This document shows, one piece after another, positions 1 to 12,297 of a stretch of DNA of 64,000 bases. Within the stretch, counting starts at the first letter, position 1. Every line of letters starts with the position of its first letter. A program made the position numbers and the translations under genes. The notes below the pieces were generated by a model that saw only the letters and a program-made list of their open reading frames with translations, ran no database searches and was not told where the DNA came from. Source of the stretch: Hydractinia symbiolongicarpus (lineage: Eukaryota > Cnidaria > Hydrozoa > Anthoathecata > Hydractiniidae); assembly GCF_029227915.1 (NCBI RefSeq), contig NC_079887.1, positions 1,302,001-1,366,000 on the forward strand, in the 5' to 3' direction.

Positions 1-1694
1 ACTTGTAGTTTTCAGAAATGTTTTCATTTTTGATGAGACGCTTAATGAAAGTGGTTTATTCGCCGGCAAACGAAAACCCGCCATTTCCCGTAAACCCCGG
101 ACTCGGCCTGCATATTCAAAAGTATACAAAAAAAGTACCCAGGGAGTAAACTCATTTCCCGAACGATTTTTTAAATTATTTTTTCACCACTAAAACGCTT
201 GAGACTTGTAGTTTTCAAAAATGTTTTCATTTGTGATGAGACGCTGAATAAAAGTGGTTTAATCGCCGGCAAACGAAAACCTGCGATTTCCCGTAAATCC
301 CGGACTCGGCCCGTATAGTCAAAAGTATACAAAGAAAGTACCCAGGGTGTAAACTCATTTCTCGAACGATTTTTTAAATTATTTTTTCACCACTAAAACG
401 CATGAGACTTGCAGTTTTCAAAAACGTTTTCATTTTTGATGAGACGCTGAATAAAAGAAGTTTAATCGCCGGCAAAGGAAAACCTGCGATTTCCCGTAAA
501 TCCCGGACTCGGCCCGTATAGTCAAAAGTATACAAAGAAAATACCCAGGGAGTAAACTCATTTCCCAAACGATTATATAAATTATTATTTCACCACTAAA
601 GCCCATGAGACTTGTAGTTTTTAAAAATGTTTTCATTTTTGATGAGACGCTGAATAAAAGAAGTTTAATCGCCGGCAAACGAAAACCCGCGATTTCCCGT
701 AAATCCCGGACTCGGCCCGTATAGTCAAAAGTATACAAGGAAAGTACCCAGTGAGTAAACTCATTTCCCGAACAAATTTTTAAATTATTTTTTCACCACT
801 AAAACGCATGAGACTTGCAGTTTTCAAAAACGTTTTCATTTTTGATGAGACGCTGAATAAAAGAAGTTTAATCGCCGGTAAAGGAAAACCTGCGATTTCC
901 CGTAAATCCCGGACTCGGCCCGTATAGTCAAAAGTATACAAAGAAAATACCCAGGGAGTAAACTCATTTCCCAAACGATTATATAAATTATTATTTCACC
1001 ACTAAAGCCCATGAGACTTGTAGTTTTTAAAAATGTTTTCATTTTTGATGAGACGCTGAATAAAAGAAGTTTAATCGCCGGCAAACGAAAACCCGCGATT
1101 TCCCGTAAATCCCGGACTCGGCCCGTATAGTCAAAAGTATACAAGGAAAGTACCCAGTGAGTAAACTCATTTCCCGAACAAATTTTTAAATTATTTTTTC
1201 ACCACTAAAACGCATGAGACTTGTAGTTTTCAGAAATGTTTTCATTTTTGATGAGACGCTTAATGAAAGTGGTTTATTCGCCGGCAAACGAAAACCCGCC
1301 ATTTCCCGTAAACCCCGGACTCGGCCTGCATATTCAAAAGTATACAAAAAAAGTACCCAGGGAGTAAACTCATTTCCCGAACGATTTTTTAAATTATTTT
1401 TTCACCACTAAAACGCTTGAGACTTGTAGTTTTCAAAAATGTTTTCATTTGTGATGAGACGCTGAATAAAAGTGGTTTAATCGCCGGCAAACGAAAACCT
1501 GCGATTTCCCGTAAATCCCGGACTCGGCCCGTATAGTCAAAAGTATACAAAGAAAGTACCCAGGGTGTAAACTCATTTCTCGAACGATTTTTTAAATTAT
1601 TTTTTCACCACTAAAACGCATGAGACTTGCAGTTTTCAAAAACGTTTTCATTTTTGATGAGACGCTGAATAAAAGAAGTTTAATCGCCGGCAAA
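1..1694 (+). repeat. 6-mer higher-order repeat, 1218 bp, one full and one partial copy
   Basis: Positions 1-476 reappear at 1219-1694 with no difference that I could see. The match includes rare markers such as catattcaaa, the tail cgcttgag and ttgtgatgag. The offset 1218 equals 6 x 203. After 1694 (aaacg in place of aaagg at 477) the copies diverge, so the second unit is incomplete. The left edge lies outside the window or at its first base. Confidence 0.9.
407..1218 (+). repeat. Doubled dimer, 2 x 406 bp
   Basis: Two-monomer unit 407-812 is repeated at 813-1218. I noticed one difference (ggcaaagg against ggtaaagg). Both copies carry the linked markers acttgcag, aaaaacgttttc, gattatataaatt and cgaacaaatttttaaatt. 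Close relatives of the dimer recur near 5071, 6495, 15227, 17054 and 18881, so it is a common building block of the left third of the window. Confidence 0.88.
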
Positions 1695-2540
1695 CGAAAA
1701 CCCGCGATTTCCCGTAAATCCCGGACTCGGCCCGTATAGTCAAAAGTATACAAAGAAAATACCCAGGGTGTAAACTCATTTCCCAAACGATTTTTTAAAT
1801 TATTATTTCACCACTAAAGCCCATGAGACTTGTAGTATTTAAAAATATTTTCATTTTTGATGAGACTCTGAATAAAAGAAGTTTAATCGACGGCAAACGA
1901 AAACCCGCGACTTCCCGTAAATCCCGGACTCGGCCCGTATAGTCAAAAGTATACAAAGAAAGTACCCAGGGAGTAAACTCATTTCCCGAACGATTTTTTA
2001 AATTATTTTTTCACCACTAAAACGCATGAGACTTGTAGTTTTAAAAAATGTTTTCATTTTTGATGAGACGCTGAATAAAAGAAGTTTAATCGCCGGCAAA
2101 CGAAAACCTGCGATTTCCCGTAAATCCCGGACTCGGCCCGTATAGTCAAAAGTATACAAAGAAAGTACCCGGGGTGTAAACTCATTTCTGAACGATTTTT
2201 TAAATTATTATTTCACCACTAAATCCCATGAGACTTGTAGTTTTTAAAAATGTTTTCATATTTGATGAGACGCTGAATAAAAGAAGTTTAATTGCCGGCA
2301 AACGAAAACCCGCGACTTCCCGTAAATCCCGGACTCGGCCCGTATAGGCAAAAGTATACAAAGAAAGTACCCAGGGAGTAAACTCATTTCCCGATAGATT
2401 TTTTAAATTAATTTTCACCACTAAAACGCAGGAGACTTGTAGTTTTCAGAAAAGTTTTCATTTTTGATGAGACGCTTAATGAAAGTTGTTTAATCGCCGG
2501 CAAACGAAAACCCGCGATTTCCCGTAAATCCCGGGCTTGG

Positions 2541-2554
2541 CCCGTATAGTCGAA
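2541..2554 (-). other. CENP-B-box-like near match (one base short)
   Basis: On the minus strand this reads TTCGACTATACGGG. The minimal CENP-B box is TTCG, four free bases, A, two free bases, CGGG. Here only three bases separate TTCG from the A; all nine fixed bases are otherwise present. It is found only in monomers with gtcgaatg preceded by cccgtatag, which are common at 2.5-4.6 kb and 23-38 kb. I treat this as a possible protein-binding motif, not as a true CENP-B box. Confidence 0.25.
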
Positions 2555-3651
2555 TGTATACAAAGAAAGTACCCTGTGAGTAAACTTATTTCCGAAACGA
2601 TTTTTTCAATTATCTTTGCACCACTAAAACGCATGAGACTTGCAGTTTTCAAAAATGTTTTCATTTTTGATGAGACGCTTAACAAAAGAGGTTAATCGCC
2701 GGCAAACGAAATCCCGCGATTTCCCGTAAATCCCGGGCTTGGCCCATATAGTCGAATGTATACAAAGAAAGTACCCAGGGAGTAAACTCATTTCCCGAAC
2801 GATTTTTTAAATTTTTTTTTCACCACTAAAACGCATGAGACTTGTAGTTTTTAAAAATGTTTTCATTTTTGATGAGACGCTTAATGAAAGAGGTTTAATC
2901 GCCGGCAAACGAAAACCCGCGATTTCCCGTAAATCCCGGGCTTGGCCCGTATAGTCGAATGTATACAAAGAAAGTACCCTGTGAGTAAACTCATTTCCAG
3001 AACAATTTTTTAATTTATTTTTTCACCACTAAAACGCATGAGACTTGTAGTTTTCAAAAATGTTTTCATTTTTGATGAGACGCTTAATGAAAGAGGTTTA
3101 ATCGCCGGCAAACGAAAACCCGAGATTTCCCGTAAATCCCGGGCTTGGCCCATATAGTCAAAAGTATACAAAGATAGTACCCAGGAAGTAAACTCATTTC
3201 CCGAACGATTTTTTAAATTATTTTTTCACCACTAAAACGCATGAGACTTGTAGTTTTCAAAAATGTTTTCATTTTTGATGAGACGCTGAATAAAAGAAGT
3301 TTAATCGCCGGCAAACGAAAACCTGCGATTTCCCGTTACTCCCGGACTCGGCCCGTATAGTCATAAATATACAAAGAAAGTACCCGGGGTGTAAACTCAT
3401 TTCCCGAACGAGTTTTTAAATTATCTTTTCACCACTAAAATGCTTAAGACTTGTAGTCTTCAAAAATGTTTTCATTTTTGATGAGACGCTAAATAAAAGA
3501 AGTTTAATCGCCGGCAAACGAAAACCCGCCATTTTCCGTAAACCCTGGACTCGGCCCGCATAGTCAAAAGTATTCAAAGAAAGTACCCAGGGTGTAAACA
3601 CATTTCCCGAACGATTTTTTAAATTATTATTTCACTACTAAAGCCCATGAG

Positions 3652-4058
3652 ACTTGTAGTATTTAAAAATACTTTCATTTTTGATGAGACGCTGAATAAA
3701 AGAAGTTTAGTCGCCGGCAAACAAAAACCCGCGACTTCCCGTAAATCCCGGACTCGGCCCGTATAGTCAAAAGTATACAAAGAAAGTACCCGGGGTGTAA
3801 ACTCATTTCCCGAACGATTTTTTAAATTATTATTTCAACACTAAAGCCCATGAGACTTGTAGTATTTAAAAATACTTTCATTTTTGATGAGACGCTGAAT
3901 AAAAGAAGTTTAATCGCCGGCAAAACAAAAACCCGCGACTTCCCGTAAATCCCGGACTCGGCCCGTTTAGTCAAAAGTATACAAAGAAAGTACCCAGGTA
4001 GTAAACTCATTTCCCGAACGATTTTTTAAATTATTTTTTCACCACTAAAACGCATGAG
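3652..4058 (+). repeat. Adjacent duplicated monomers with a shared rare variant
   Basis: Monomers at 3652-3854 and 3855-4058 share the rare combination gtatttaaaaatactttc, aaacaaaaaccc and gcgacttcccg. The second has one extra a (aaaacaaaaa) and is 204 bp long. This looks like a single-monomer duplication followed by a one-base indel. Confidence 0.75.
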
Positions 4059-7000
4059 AGTTGTAGTTTTCAAAAATGTTTTCATTTTTGATGAGACGCT
4101 GAATAAAAGAAGTTTAATCGCCGGCAAACGAAAACCTGCGATTTCCCGTAAATCCCGGACTCGGCCCGTATAGTCAAAAGTATACAAAGAAAGTACCCGG
4201 GGTGTAAACTCATTTCCCGAACGATTTTTTTAATTATTATTTCACCACTAAAGCCCATGAGACTTGTAGTTTTTAAAAATGTTTTCATTTTTGATGAGAC
4301 GCTTAATAAAAGAGGTTTAATCGCCGGCAAACGATATCCCGCGATTTCCCGTAAATCCCGGGCTTGGCCCGTATAGTCGAATGTATACAAAGAAAGTACC
4401 CGGGGTGTAAACTCATTTCCCGAACGATTTTTTAAATTATTACTTCACCACTAAAACCCACGAGACTTGTAGTTTTTAAAAATGTTTTCATTTTTGATGA
4501 GACGCTTAATAAAAGAGGTTTAATCGCCGGCAAACGAAATCCCGCGATTTCCCGTAAATCCCGGGCTTGGCCCGTATAGTCGAATGTATACAAAGAAAGT
4601 ACCCAGGAAGTAAACTCATTTCCCGAACGATTTTTTAAATTACTTTTTCACCACTAAAACGCATTATACTTGTAGTTTTCAAAAATGTTTTCATTTCTGA
4701 TGAGACGCTGAATAAAAGAAGTTTAATCGCCGGCAAACGAAAACCCGCGATTTCCCGTAAATCCCGGGCTTGGCCCGTATAGTCAAAAGTATACAAAGAT
4801 AGTACCCAGGGAGTAAACTCATTTCTCGAACGATTTTTTAAATTATTTTTACACCACTAAAACGCATGAGACTTGTAGTTTTCAGAAATCTTTTCATTTT
4901 TGATGAGACGCTTAATGAAAGTGGTTTAATCGCCGGCAAACGAAAACCTGCGATTTCCCGTAAATCCCGGACTCGGCCCGTATAGTCAAAAGTATACAAA
5001 GAAAGTACCCAGGGTGTAAACTCATTTCTCGAACGATTTTTTAAATTTTTTTTTCACCACTAAAACGCATGAGACTTGCAGTTTTCAAAAATGTTTTCAT
5101 TTTTGATGAGACGCTGAATAAAAGAAGTTTAATCGCCGGCAAAGGAAAACCTGTGATTTCCCGTGAATCCCGGACTCGGCCCGTATAGTCAAAAGTATAC
5201 AAAGAAAGTACCCAGGGAGTAAACTCATTTCCCAAACGATTATATAAATTATTATTTCACCACTAAAGCCCATGAGATTTGTATTTTTTAAAAATGTTTT
5301 CATTTTTGATGAGACGCTGAATAAAAGAAGTTTAATCGCCGGCAAACGAAAACCCGCGATTTCCCGTAAATCCCGGACTCGGCCCGTATAGTCAAAAGTA
5401 TACAAGGAAAGTACCCAGTGAGTAAACTCATTTCCCGAACAAATTTTTAAATTATTTTTTCACCACTAAAACGCATAAGACTTGTAGTTTTTAGAAATGT
5501 TTTCATTTTTGATGAGACGCTTAATGAAAGTGGTTTAATCGCCGGCAAACAAAAACCCGCCATTTCCCGTAAACCCCGGACTCGGCCCGCATAGTCAAAA
5601 GTATACAAAGAAAGTACCCAGGGAGTAAACTCATTTCCCGAACGATTTTTTAAATTATTTTTTCACCACTAAAACGCATGAGACTTGTAGTTTTCAAAAA
5701 TGTTTTCATTTTTGATGAGACGCTGAATAAAAGAAGTTTAATCGCTGGCAAACGAAAACCTGCGATTTCCCGTAAATCCCGGACTCGGCCTGTATAGTCA
5801 AAAGTATATAAAGAAAGTACCCAGGGTGTAAACTCATTTCCCGAACGATTTTTTAAATTATTATTTCACCACTAAAGCCCATGAGACTTGTAGTATTTAA
5901 AAATATTTTCATTTTTGATGAGACGCTGAATAAAAGAAGTTTAATCGCCGGCAAACGAAAACCTGCGATTTCCCGTAAATCCTGGACTCGACCCGCATAG
6001 TCAAAAGTATACAAAGAAAGTACCCAGGGAGTAAACTCATTTCCCGAACGATTTTTTAAATTACTTTTTCACCACTAAAACGCATGAGACTTGTAGTTTT
6101 CAGAAATGTTTTCATTTTTGATGAGACGCTGAATAAAAGAAGTTTAATCGCCGGCAAACGAAAACCTGCGATTTCCTGTAAATCCCGGACTCGGCCCGTA
6201 TAGTCAAAAGTATACAAAGAAAGTACCCAGGGAGTAAACTCATTTCCCAAACGATTATATAAATTATTATTTCACCACTAAAGCCCATGAGACTTGTAGT
6301 TTTCAGAAATCTTTTCATTTTTGATGAGACGCTTAATGAAAGTGGTTTAATCGCCGGCAAACGAAAACCTGCGATTTCCCGTAAATCCCTAACTCGGCCC
6401 CTATAGTCAAAAGTATACAAAGAAAGTACCCAGGGTGTAAACTCATTTCTCGAACGATTTTTTAAATTATTTTTTCACCACTAAAACGCATGAGACTTGC
6501 AGTTTTCAAAAATGTTTTCATTTTTGATGAGACGCTGAATAAAAGAAGTTTAATCGCCGGCAAACGAAAACCTGCGATTTCCCGTAAATCCCGGACTCGG
6601 CCCGTATAGTCAAAAGTATACAAAGAAAGTACCCAGGGAGTAAACTCATTTCCCAAACGATTATATAAATTATTATTTCACCACTAAAGCCCATGAGACT
6701 TGTAGTTTTTAAAAATGTTTTCATTTTTGATGAGACGCTGAATAAAAGAAGTTTAATCGCCGGCAAACGAAAACCCGCGATTTCCCGTAAATCCCGGACT
6801 CGGCCCGTATAGTCAAAAGTATACAAGGAAAGTACCCAGTGAGTAAACTCATTTCCCGAACGATTTTTTAAATTACTTTTTCACCACTAAAACGCATGAT
6901 ACTTGTAGTTTTCAAAAATGTTTTCATTTCTGATGAGACGCTGAATAAAAGAAGTTTAATCGCCGGCAAACGAAATCCCGCGATTTCCCGTAAATCCCGG

Positions 7001-7829
7001 GCTTGGCCCGTATAGTCGAATGTATACAAAGAAAGTACCCAGGAAGTAAACTCATTTCCCGAACGATTTTTTAAATTACTTTTTCACCACTAAAACGCAT
7101 GATACTTGTAGTTTTCAAAAATGTTTTCATTTCAGATGAGACGCTGAATAAAAGAAGTTTAATCGCCGGCAAACGAAAACCTGCGATTTCCCGTAAATCC
7201 CGGACTCGGCCCCTATAGTCAAAAGTATACAAAGAAAGTACCCACGGTGTAAACTCATTTCTCGAACGATTTTTTAAATTATTTTTTCACCACTAAAACG
7301 CATGAGACTTGCAGTTTTCAAAAATGTTTTCATTTTTGATGAGACGCTGAATAAAAGAAGTTTAATTGCCGGCAAACGAAAACCTGCGATTTCCCGTAAA
7401 TCCCGGACTCGGCCCGTATAGTCAAAAGTATACAAAGAAAGTACCCAGGAAGTAAACTCATTTCCCGAACGATTTTTTAAATTACTTTTTCACCACTAAA
7501 ACGCATGATACTTGTAGTTTTCAAAAATGTTTTCATTTCTGATGAGACGCTGAATAAAAGAAGTTTAATCGCCGGCAAACGAAAACCTGCGATTTCCCGT
7601 AAATCCCGGACTCGGCCCGTATAGTCAAAAGTATACAAAGAAAGTACCCAGGAAGTAAACTCATTTCCCGAACGATTTTTTAAATTACTTTTTCACCACT
7701 AAAACGCATGATACTTGTAGTTTTCAAAAATGTTTTCATTTCTGATGAGACGCTGAATAAAAGAAGTTTAATCGCCGGCAAACGAAAACCTGCGATTTCC
7801 CGTAAATCCCGGACTCGGCCCCTATAGTC

Positions 7830-10800
7830 AAAAGTATACAAAGAAAGTACCCAGGGTGTAAACTCATTTCTCGAACGATTTTTTAAATTATTTTTTCACC
7901 ACTAAAACGCATGAGACTTGCAGTTTTCAAAAATGTTTTCATTTTTGATGAGACGCTGAATAAAAGAAGTTTAATTGCCGGCAAACGTAAACCTGCGATT
8001 TCCCGTAAATCCCGGACTCGGCCCGTATAGTCAAAAGTATACAAAGAAAGTACCCAGGGAGTAAACTCATTTCTCAAAAGATTATATAAATTATTATTTC
8101 ACCACTAAAGCCCATGAGACTGGTAGTTTTTAAAAATGTTTTCATTTTTGATGAGACGCTGAATAAAAGAAGTTTAATCGCCGGCAAACGAAAACCTGCG
8201 ATTTCCCGTAAATCCCGGACTCGGCCCGTATAGTCAAAAGTATACAAAGATAGTACCCAGGGAGTAAACTCATTTCCCGAAGTTTTTTTTAAATTATTTT
8301 TTTTACCACTAAAACGCATGAGACTTGTAGTTTTCAGAAATCTTTTCATTTTTGATGAGACGCTTAATGAATGTGGTTTAATGGCCGGCAAACGAAAACC
8401 TGCGATTTCCCGTAACTCCCGGACTCGGCCCCTATAGTCAAAAGTATACAAAGAAAGTACCCAGGGTGTAAACTCATTTCTCGAACGATTTTTTAAATTA
8501 TTTTTTCACCACTAAAACGCATGAGACTTGCAGTTTTCAAAAATGTTTTCATTTTTGATGAGACGCTGAATAAAAGAAGTTTAATTGCCAGCAAACGAAA
8601 ACCTGCGATTTCCCGTAAATCCCGGACTCGGCCCGTATAGTCAAAAGTATATAAAGAAAGTACCCAGGGTGTAAACTCATTTCCCGAACGATTTTTTAAA
8701 TTATTATTTCACCACTAAAGCCCATGAGACTTGTAGTATTTAAAAATATTTTCATTTTTGATGAGACGCTGAATAAAAGAAGTTTAATCGCCGGCAAACG
8801 AAAACCTGCGATTTCCCGTAAATCCTGGACTCGACCCGCATAGTCAAAAGTATACAAAGAAAGTACCCAGGGAGTAAACTCATTTCCCGAACGATTTTTT
8901 AAATTATTTTTTCACCACTAAAACGCATGAGACTTGTAGTTTTCAGAAATGTTTTCATTTTTGATGAGACGCTGAATAAAAGAAGTTTAATCGCCGGCAA
9001 ACGAAAACCTGCGATTTCCCGTAAATCCCGGACTCGGCCCGTATAGTCAAAAGTATACAAAGAAAGTACCCAGGGAGTAAACTCATTTCCCAAACGATTA
9101 TATAAATTATTATTTCACCACTAAAGCCCATGAGACTTGTAGTTTTCAGAAATCTTTTCATTTTTGATGAGACGCTTAATGAAAGTGGTTTAATCGCCGG
9201 CAAACGAAAACCTGCGATTTCCCGTAAATCCCTAACTCGGCCCCTATAGTCAAAAGTATACAAAGAAAGTACCCAGGGTGTAAACTCATTTCTCGAACGA
9301 TTTTTTAAATTATTTTTTCACCACTAAAACGCATGAGACTTGCAGTTTTCAAAAATGTTTTCATTTTTGATGAGACGCTGAATAAAAGAAGTTTAATCGC
9401 CGGCAAACGAAAACCTGCGATTTCCCGTAAATCCCGGACTCGGCCCGTATAGTCAAAAGTATACAAAGAAAGTACCCAGTGAGTAAACTCATTTCCCGAA
9501 CAAATTTTTAAATTATTTTTTCACCACTAAAACGCATGAGACTTGTAGTTTTCAGAAATGTTTTCATTTTTGATGAGACGCCTAATAAAAGAGGTTTAAT
9601 CGCCGGCAAACGAAATCCCGCGATTTCCCGTAAATCCCGGGCTTGGCCCGTATAGTCGAATGTATACAAAGAAAGTACCCAGGAAGTAAACTCATTTCCC
9701 GAACGATTTTTTAAATTACTTTTTCACCACTAAAACGCATGATACTTGTAGTTTTCAAAAATGTTTTCATTTCTGATGAGACGCTGAATAAAAGAAGTTT
9801 AATCGCCGGCAAACGAAATCCCGCGATTTCCCGTAAATCCCGGGCTTGGCCCGTATAGTCGAATGTATACAAAGAAAGTACCCAGGAAGTAAACTCATTT
9901 CCCGAACGATTTTTTAAATTACTTTTTCACCACTAAAACGCATGATACTTGTAGTTTTCAAAAATGTTTTCATTTCAGATGAGACGCTGAATAAAAGAAG
10001 TTTAATCGCCGGCAAACGAAAACCTGCGATTTCCCGTAAATCCCGGACTCGGCCCCTATAGACAAAAGTATACAAAGAAAGTACCCAGGGTGTAAACTCA
10101 TTTCTCGAACGATTTTTTAAATTATTTTTTCACCACTAAAACGCATGAGACTTGCAGTTTTCAAAAATGTTTTCATTTTTGATGAGACGCTGAATAAAAG
10201 AAGTTTAATTGCCGGCAAACGTAAACCTGCGATTTCCCGTAAATCCCGGACTCGGCCCGTATAGTCAAAAGTATACAAAGAAAGTACCCAGGGAGTAAAC
10301 TCATTTCTCAAAAGATTATATAAATTATTATTTCACCACTAAAGCCCATGAGACTGGTAGTTTTTAAAAATGTTTTCATTTTTGATGAGACGCTGAATAA
10401 AAGAAGTTTAATCGCCGGCAAACGAAAACCTGCGATTTCCCGTAAATCCCGGACTCGGCCCGTATAGTCAAAAGTATACAAAGATAGTACCCAGGGAGTA
10501 AACTCATTTCCCGAAGTTTTTTTTAAATTATTTTTTTTACCACTAAAACGCATGAGACTTGTAGTTTTCAGAAATCTTTTCATTTTTGATGAGACGCTTA
10601 ATGAATGTGGTTTAATGGCCGGCAAACGAAAACCTGCGATTTCCCGTAACTCCCGGACTCGGCCCCTATAGTCAAAAGTATACAAAGAAAGTACCCAGGG
10701 TGTAAACTCATTTCTCGAACGATTTTTTAAATTATTTTTTCACCACTAAAACGCATGAGACTTGCAGTTTTCAAAAATGTTTTCATTTTTGATGAGACGC

Positions 10801-12297
10801 TGAATAAAAGAAGTTTAATTGCCAGCAAACGAAAACCTGCGATTTCCCGTAAATCCCGGACTCGGCCCGTATAGTCAAAAGTATATAAAGAAAGTACCCA
10901 GGGTGTAAACTCATTTCCCGAACGATTTTTTAAATTATTATTTCACCACTAAAGCCCATGAGACTTGTAGTATTTAAAAATATTTTCATTTTTGATGAGA
11001 CGCTGAATAAAAGAAGTTTAATCGCCGGCAAACGAAAACCTGCGATTTCCCGTAAATCCTGGACTCGACCCGCATAGTCAAAAGTATACAAAGAAAGTAC
11101 CCAGGGAGTAAACTCATTTCCCGAACGATTTTTTAAATTATTTTTTCACCACTAAAACGCATGAGACTTGTAGTTTTCAGAAATGTTTTCATTTTTGATG
11201 AGACGCTGAATAAAAGAAGTTTAATCGCCGGCAAACGAAAACCTGCGATTTCCCGTAAATCCCGGACTCGGCCCGTATAGTCAAAAGTATACAAAGAAAG
11301 TACCCAGGGAGTAAACTCATTTCCCAAACGATTATATAAATTATTATTTCACCACTAAAGCCCATGAGACTTGTAGTTTTCAGAAATCTTTTCATTTTTG
11401 ATGAGACGCTTAATGAAAGTGGTTTAATCGCCGGCAAACGAAAACCTGCGATTTCGCGTAAATCCCTAACTCGGCCCCTATAGTCAAAAGTATACAAAGA
11501 AAGTACCCAGGGTGTAAACTCATTTCTCGAACGATTTTTTAAATTATTTTTTCACCACTAAAACGCATGAGACTTGCAGTTTTCAAAAATGTTTTCATTT
11601 TTGATGAGACGCTGAATAAAAGAAGTTTAATCGCCGGCAAACGAAAACCTGCGATTTCCCGTAAATCCCGGACTCGGCCCGTATAGTCAAAAGTATACAA
11701 AGAAAGTACCCAGTGAGTAAACTCATTTCCCGAACAAATTTTTAAATTATTTTTTCACCACTAAAACGCATGAGACTTGTAGTTTTCAGAAATGTTTTCA
11801 TTTTTGATGAGACGCCTAATAAAAGAGGTTTAATCGCCGGCAAACGAAATCCCGCGATTTCCCGTAAATCCCGGGCTTGGCCCGTATAGTCGAATGTATA
11901 CAAAGAAAGTACCCAGGAAGTAAACTCATTTCCCGAACGATTTTTTAAATTACTTTTTCACCACTAAAACGCATGATACTTGTAGTTTTCAAAAATGTTT
12001 TCATTTCTGATGAGACGCTGAATAAAAGAAGTTTAATCGCCGGCAAACGAAATCCCGCGATTTCCCGTAAATCCCGGGCTTGGCCCGTATAGTCGAATGT
12101 ATACAAAGAAAGTACCCAGGAAGTAAACTCATTTCCCGAACGATTTTTTAAATTACTTTTTCACCACTAAAACGCATGATACTTGTAGTTTTCAAAAATG
12201 TTTTCATTTCAGATGAGACGCTGAATAAAAGAAGTTTAATCGCCGGCAAACGAAAACCTGCGATTTCCCGTAAATCCCGGACTCGGCCCCTATAGAC
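7830..12297 (+). repeat. 11-mer higher-order repeat, 2 x 2234 bp
   Basis: Everything from about 7830 to 10063 reappears 2234 bp downstream (about 10064-12297). The offset is 11 x 203 + 1; the extra base lies in the unusual monomer tail cgaagttttttttaaatt (8278 region and again near 10512). Other shared markers are aaacgtaaacc, actggtag, ggtttaatggccgg, aattgccagc and gacgcctaataaaag. A few private changes separate the copies, for example gatttcgcgtaaa near 11453 against gatttcccg in the first copy. Edges are approximate. Confidence 0.9.

Larger units (their letters stand above)
1695..7830 (+). repeat. Mixed satellite monomers without one dominant long HOR
   Basis: About 30 monomers of several subtypes: gtcgaatg/gggcttgg monomers (2.5-3.2 kb and 4.3-4.6 kb), gtatttaaaaatac monomers (3.65-4.06 kb), dimer relatives (5.07 and 6.5 kb) and a run of gcatgatacttg/catttctgatgag monomers (6.9-7.8 kb). 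Local one- and two-monomer duplications are frequent. No gene, RNA gene or foreign insertion is seen. Confidence 0.85.

Noticed and set aside
1214-1411. Plus-strand open frames of about 65-82 codons (also 21310, 22325, 23648, 25676)
   Set aside because: They lie wholly inside satellite monomers and overlap minus-strand frames; no gene-like property is visible.
5097-5405. Recurrent minus-strand open frame of 102 codons (also at 430, 836, 6518, 8955, 15250, 54463 and many more)
   Set aside because: It crosses a monomer border. Because 203 is not a multiple of 3, it reads the same DNA in two frames, so its two halves are translations of one repeat. No conserved start context, codon bias or domain was seen, and a single substitution shortens it (83 codons at 53314-53565).
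8074-8451. Longest open frame, 125 codons on the minus strand (again at 10308-10685)
   Set aside because: It exists only because of a one-base insertion in the monomer tail and reads two satellite monomers. The second occurrence is the HOR copy, not independent conservation.
9770-9800. Hammerhead-ribozyme-like core ctgatgag, with gaaag seen in other monomers
   Set aside because: Some satellites encode hammerheads, so I checked. The ctgatgag variant and the gaaag variant are generally in different monomers, the bases between them cannot form stem II, and most monomers have ttgatgag.
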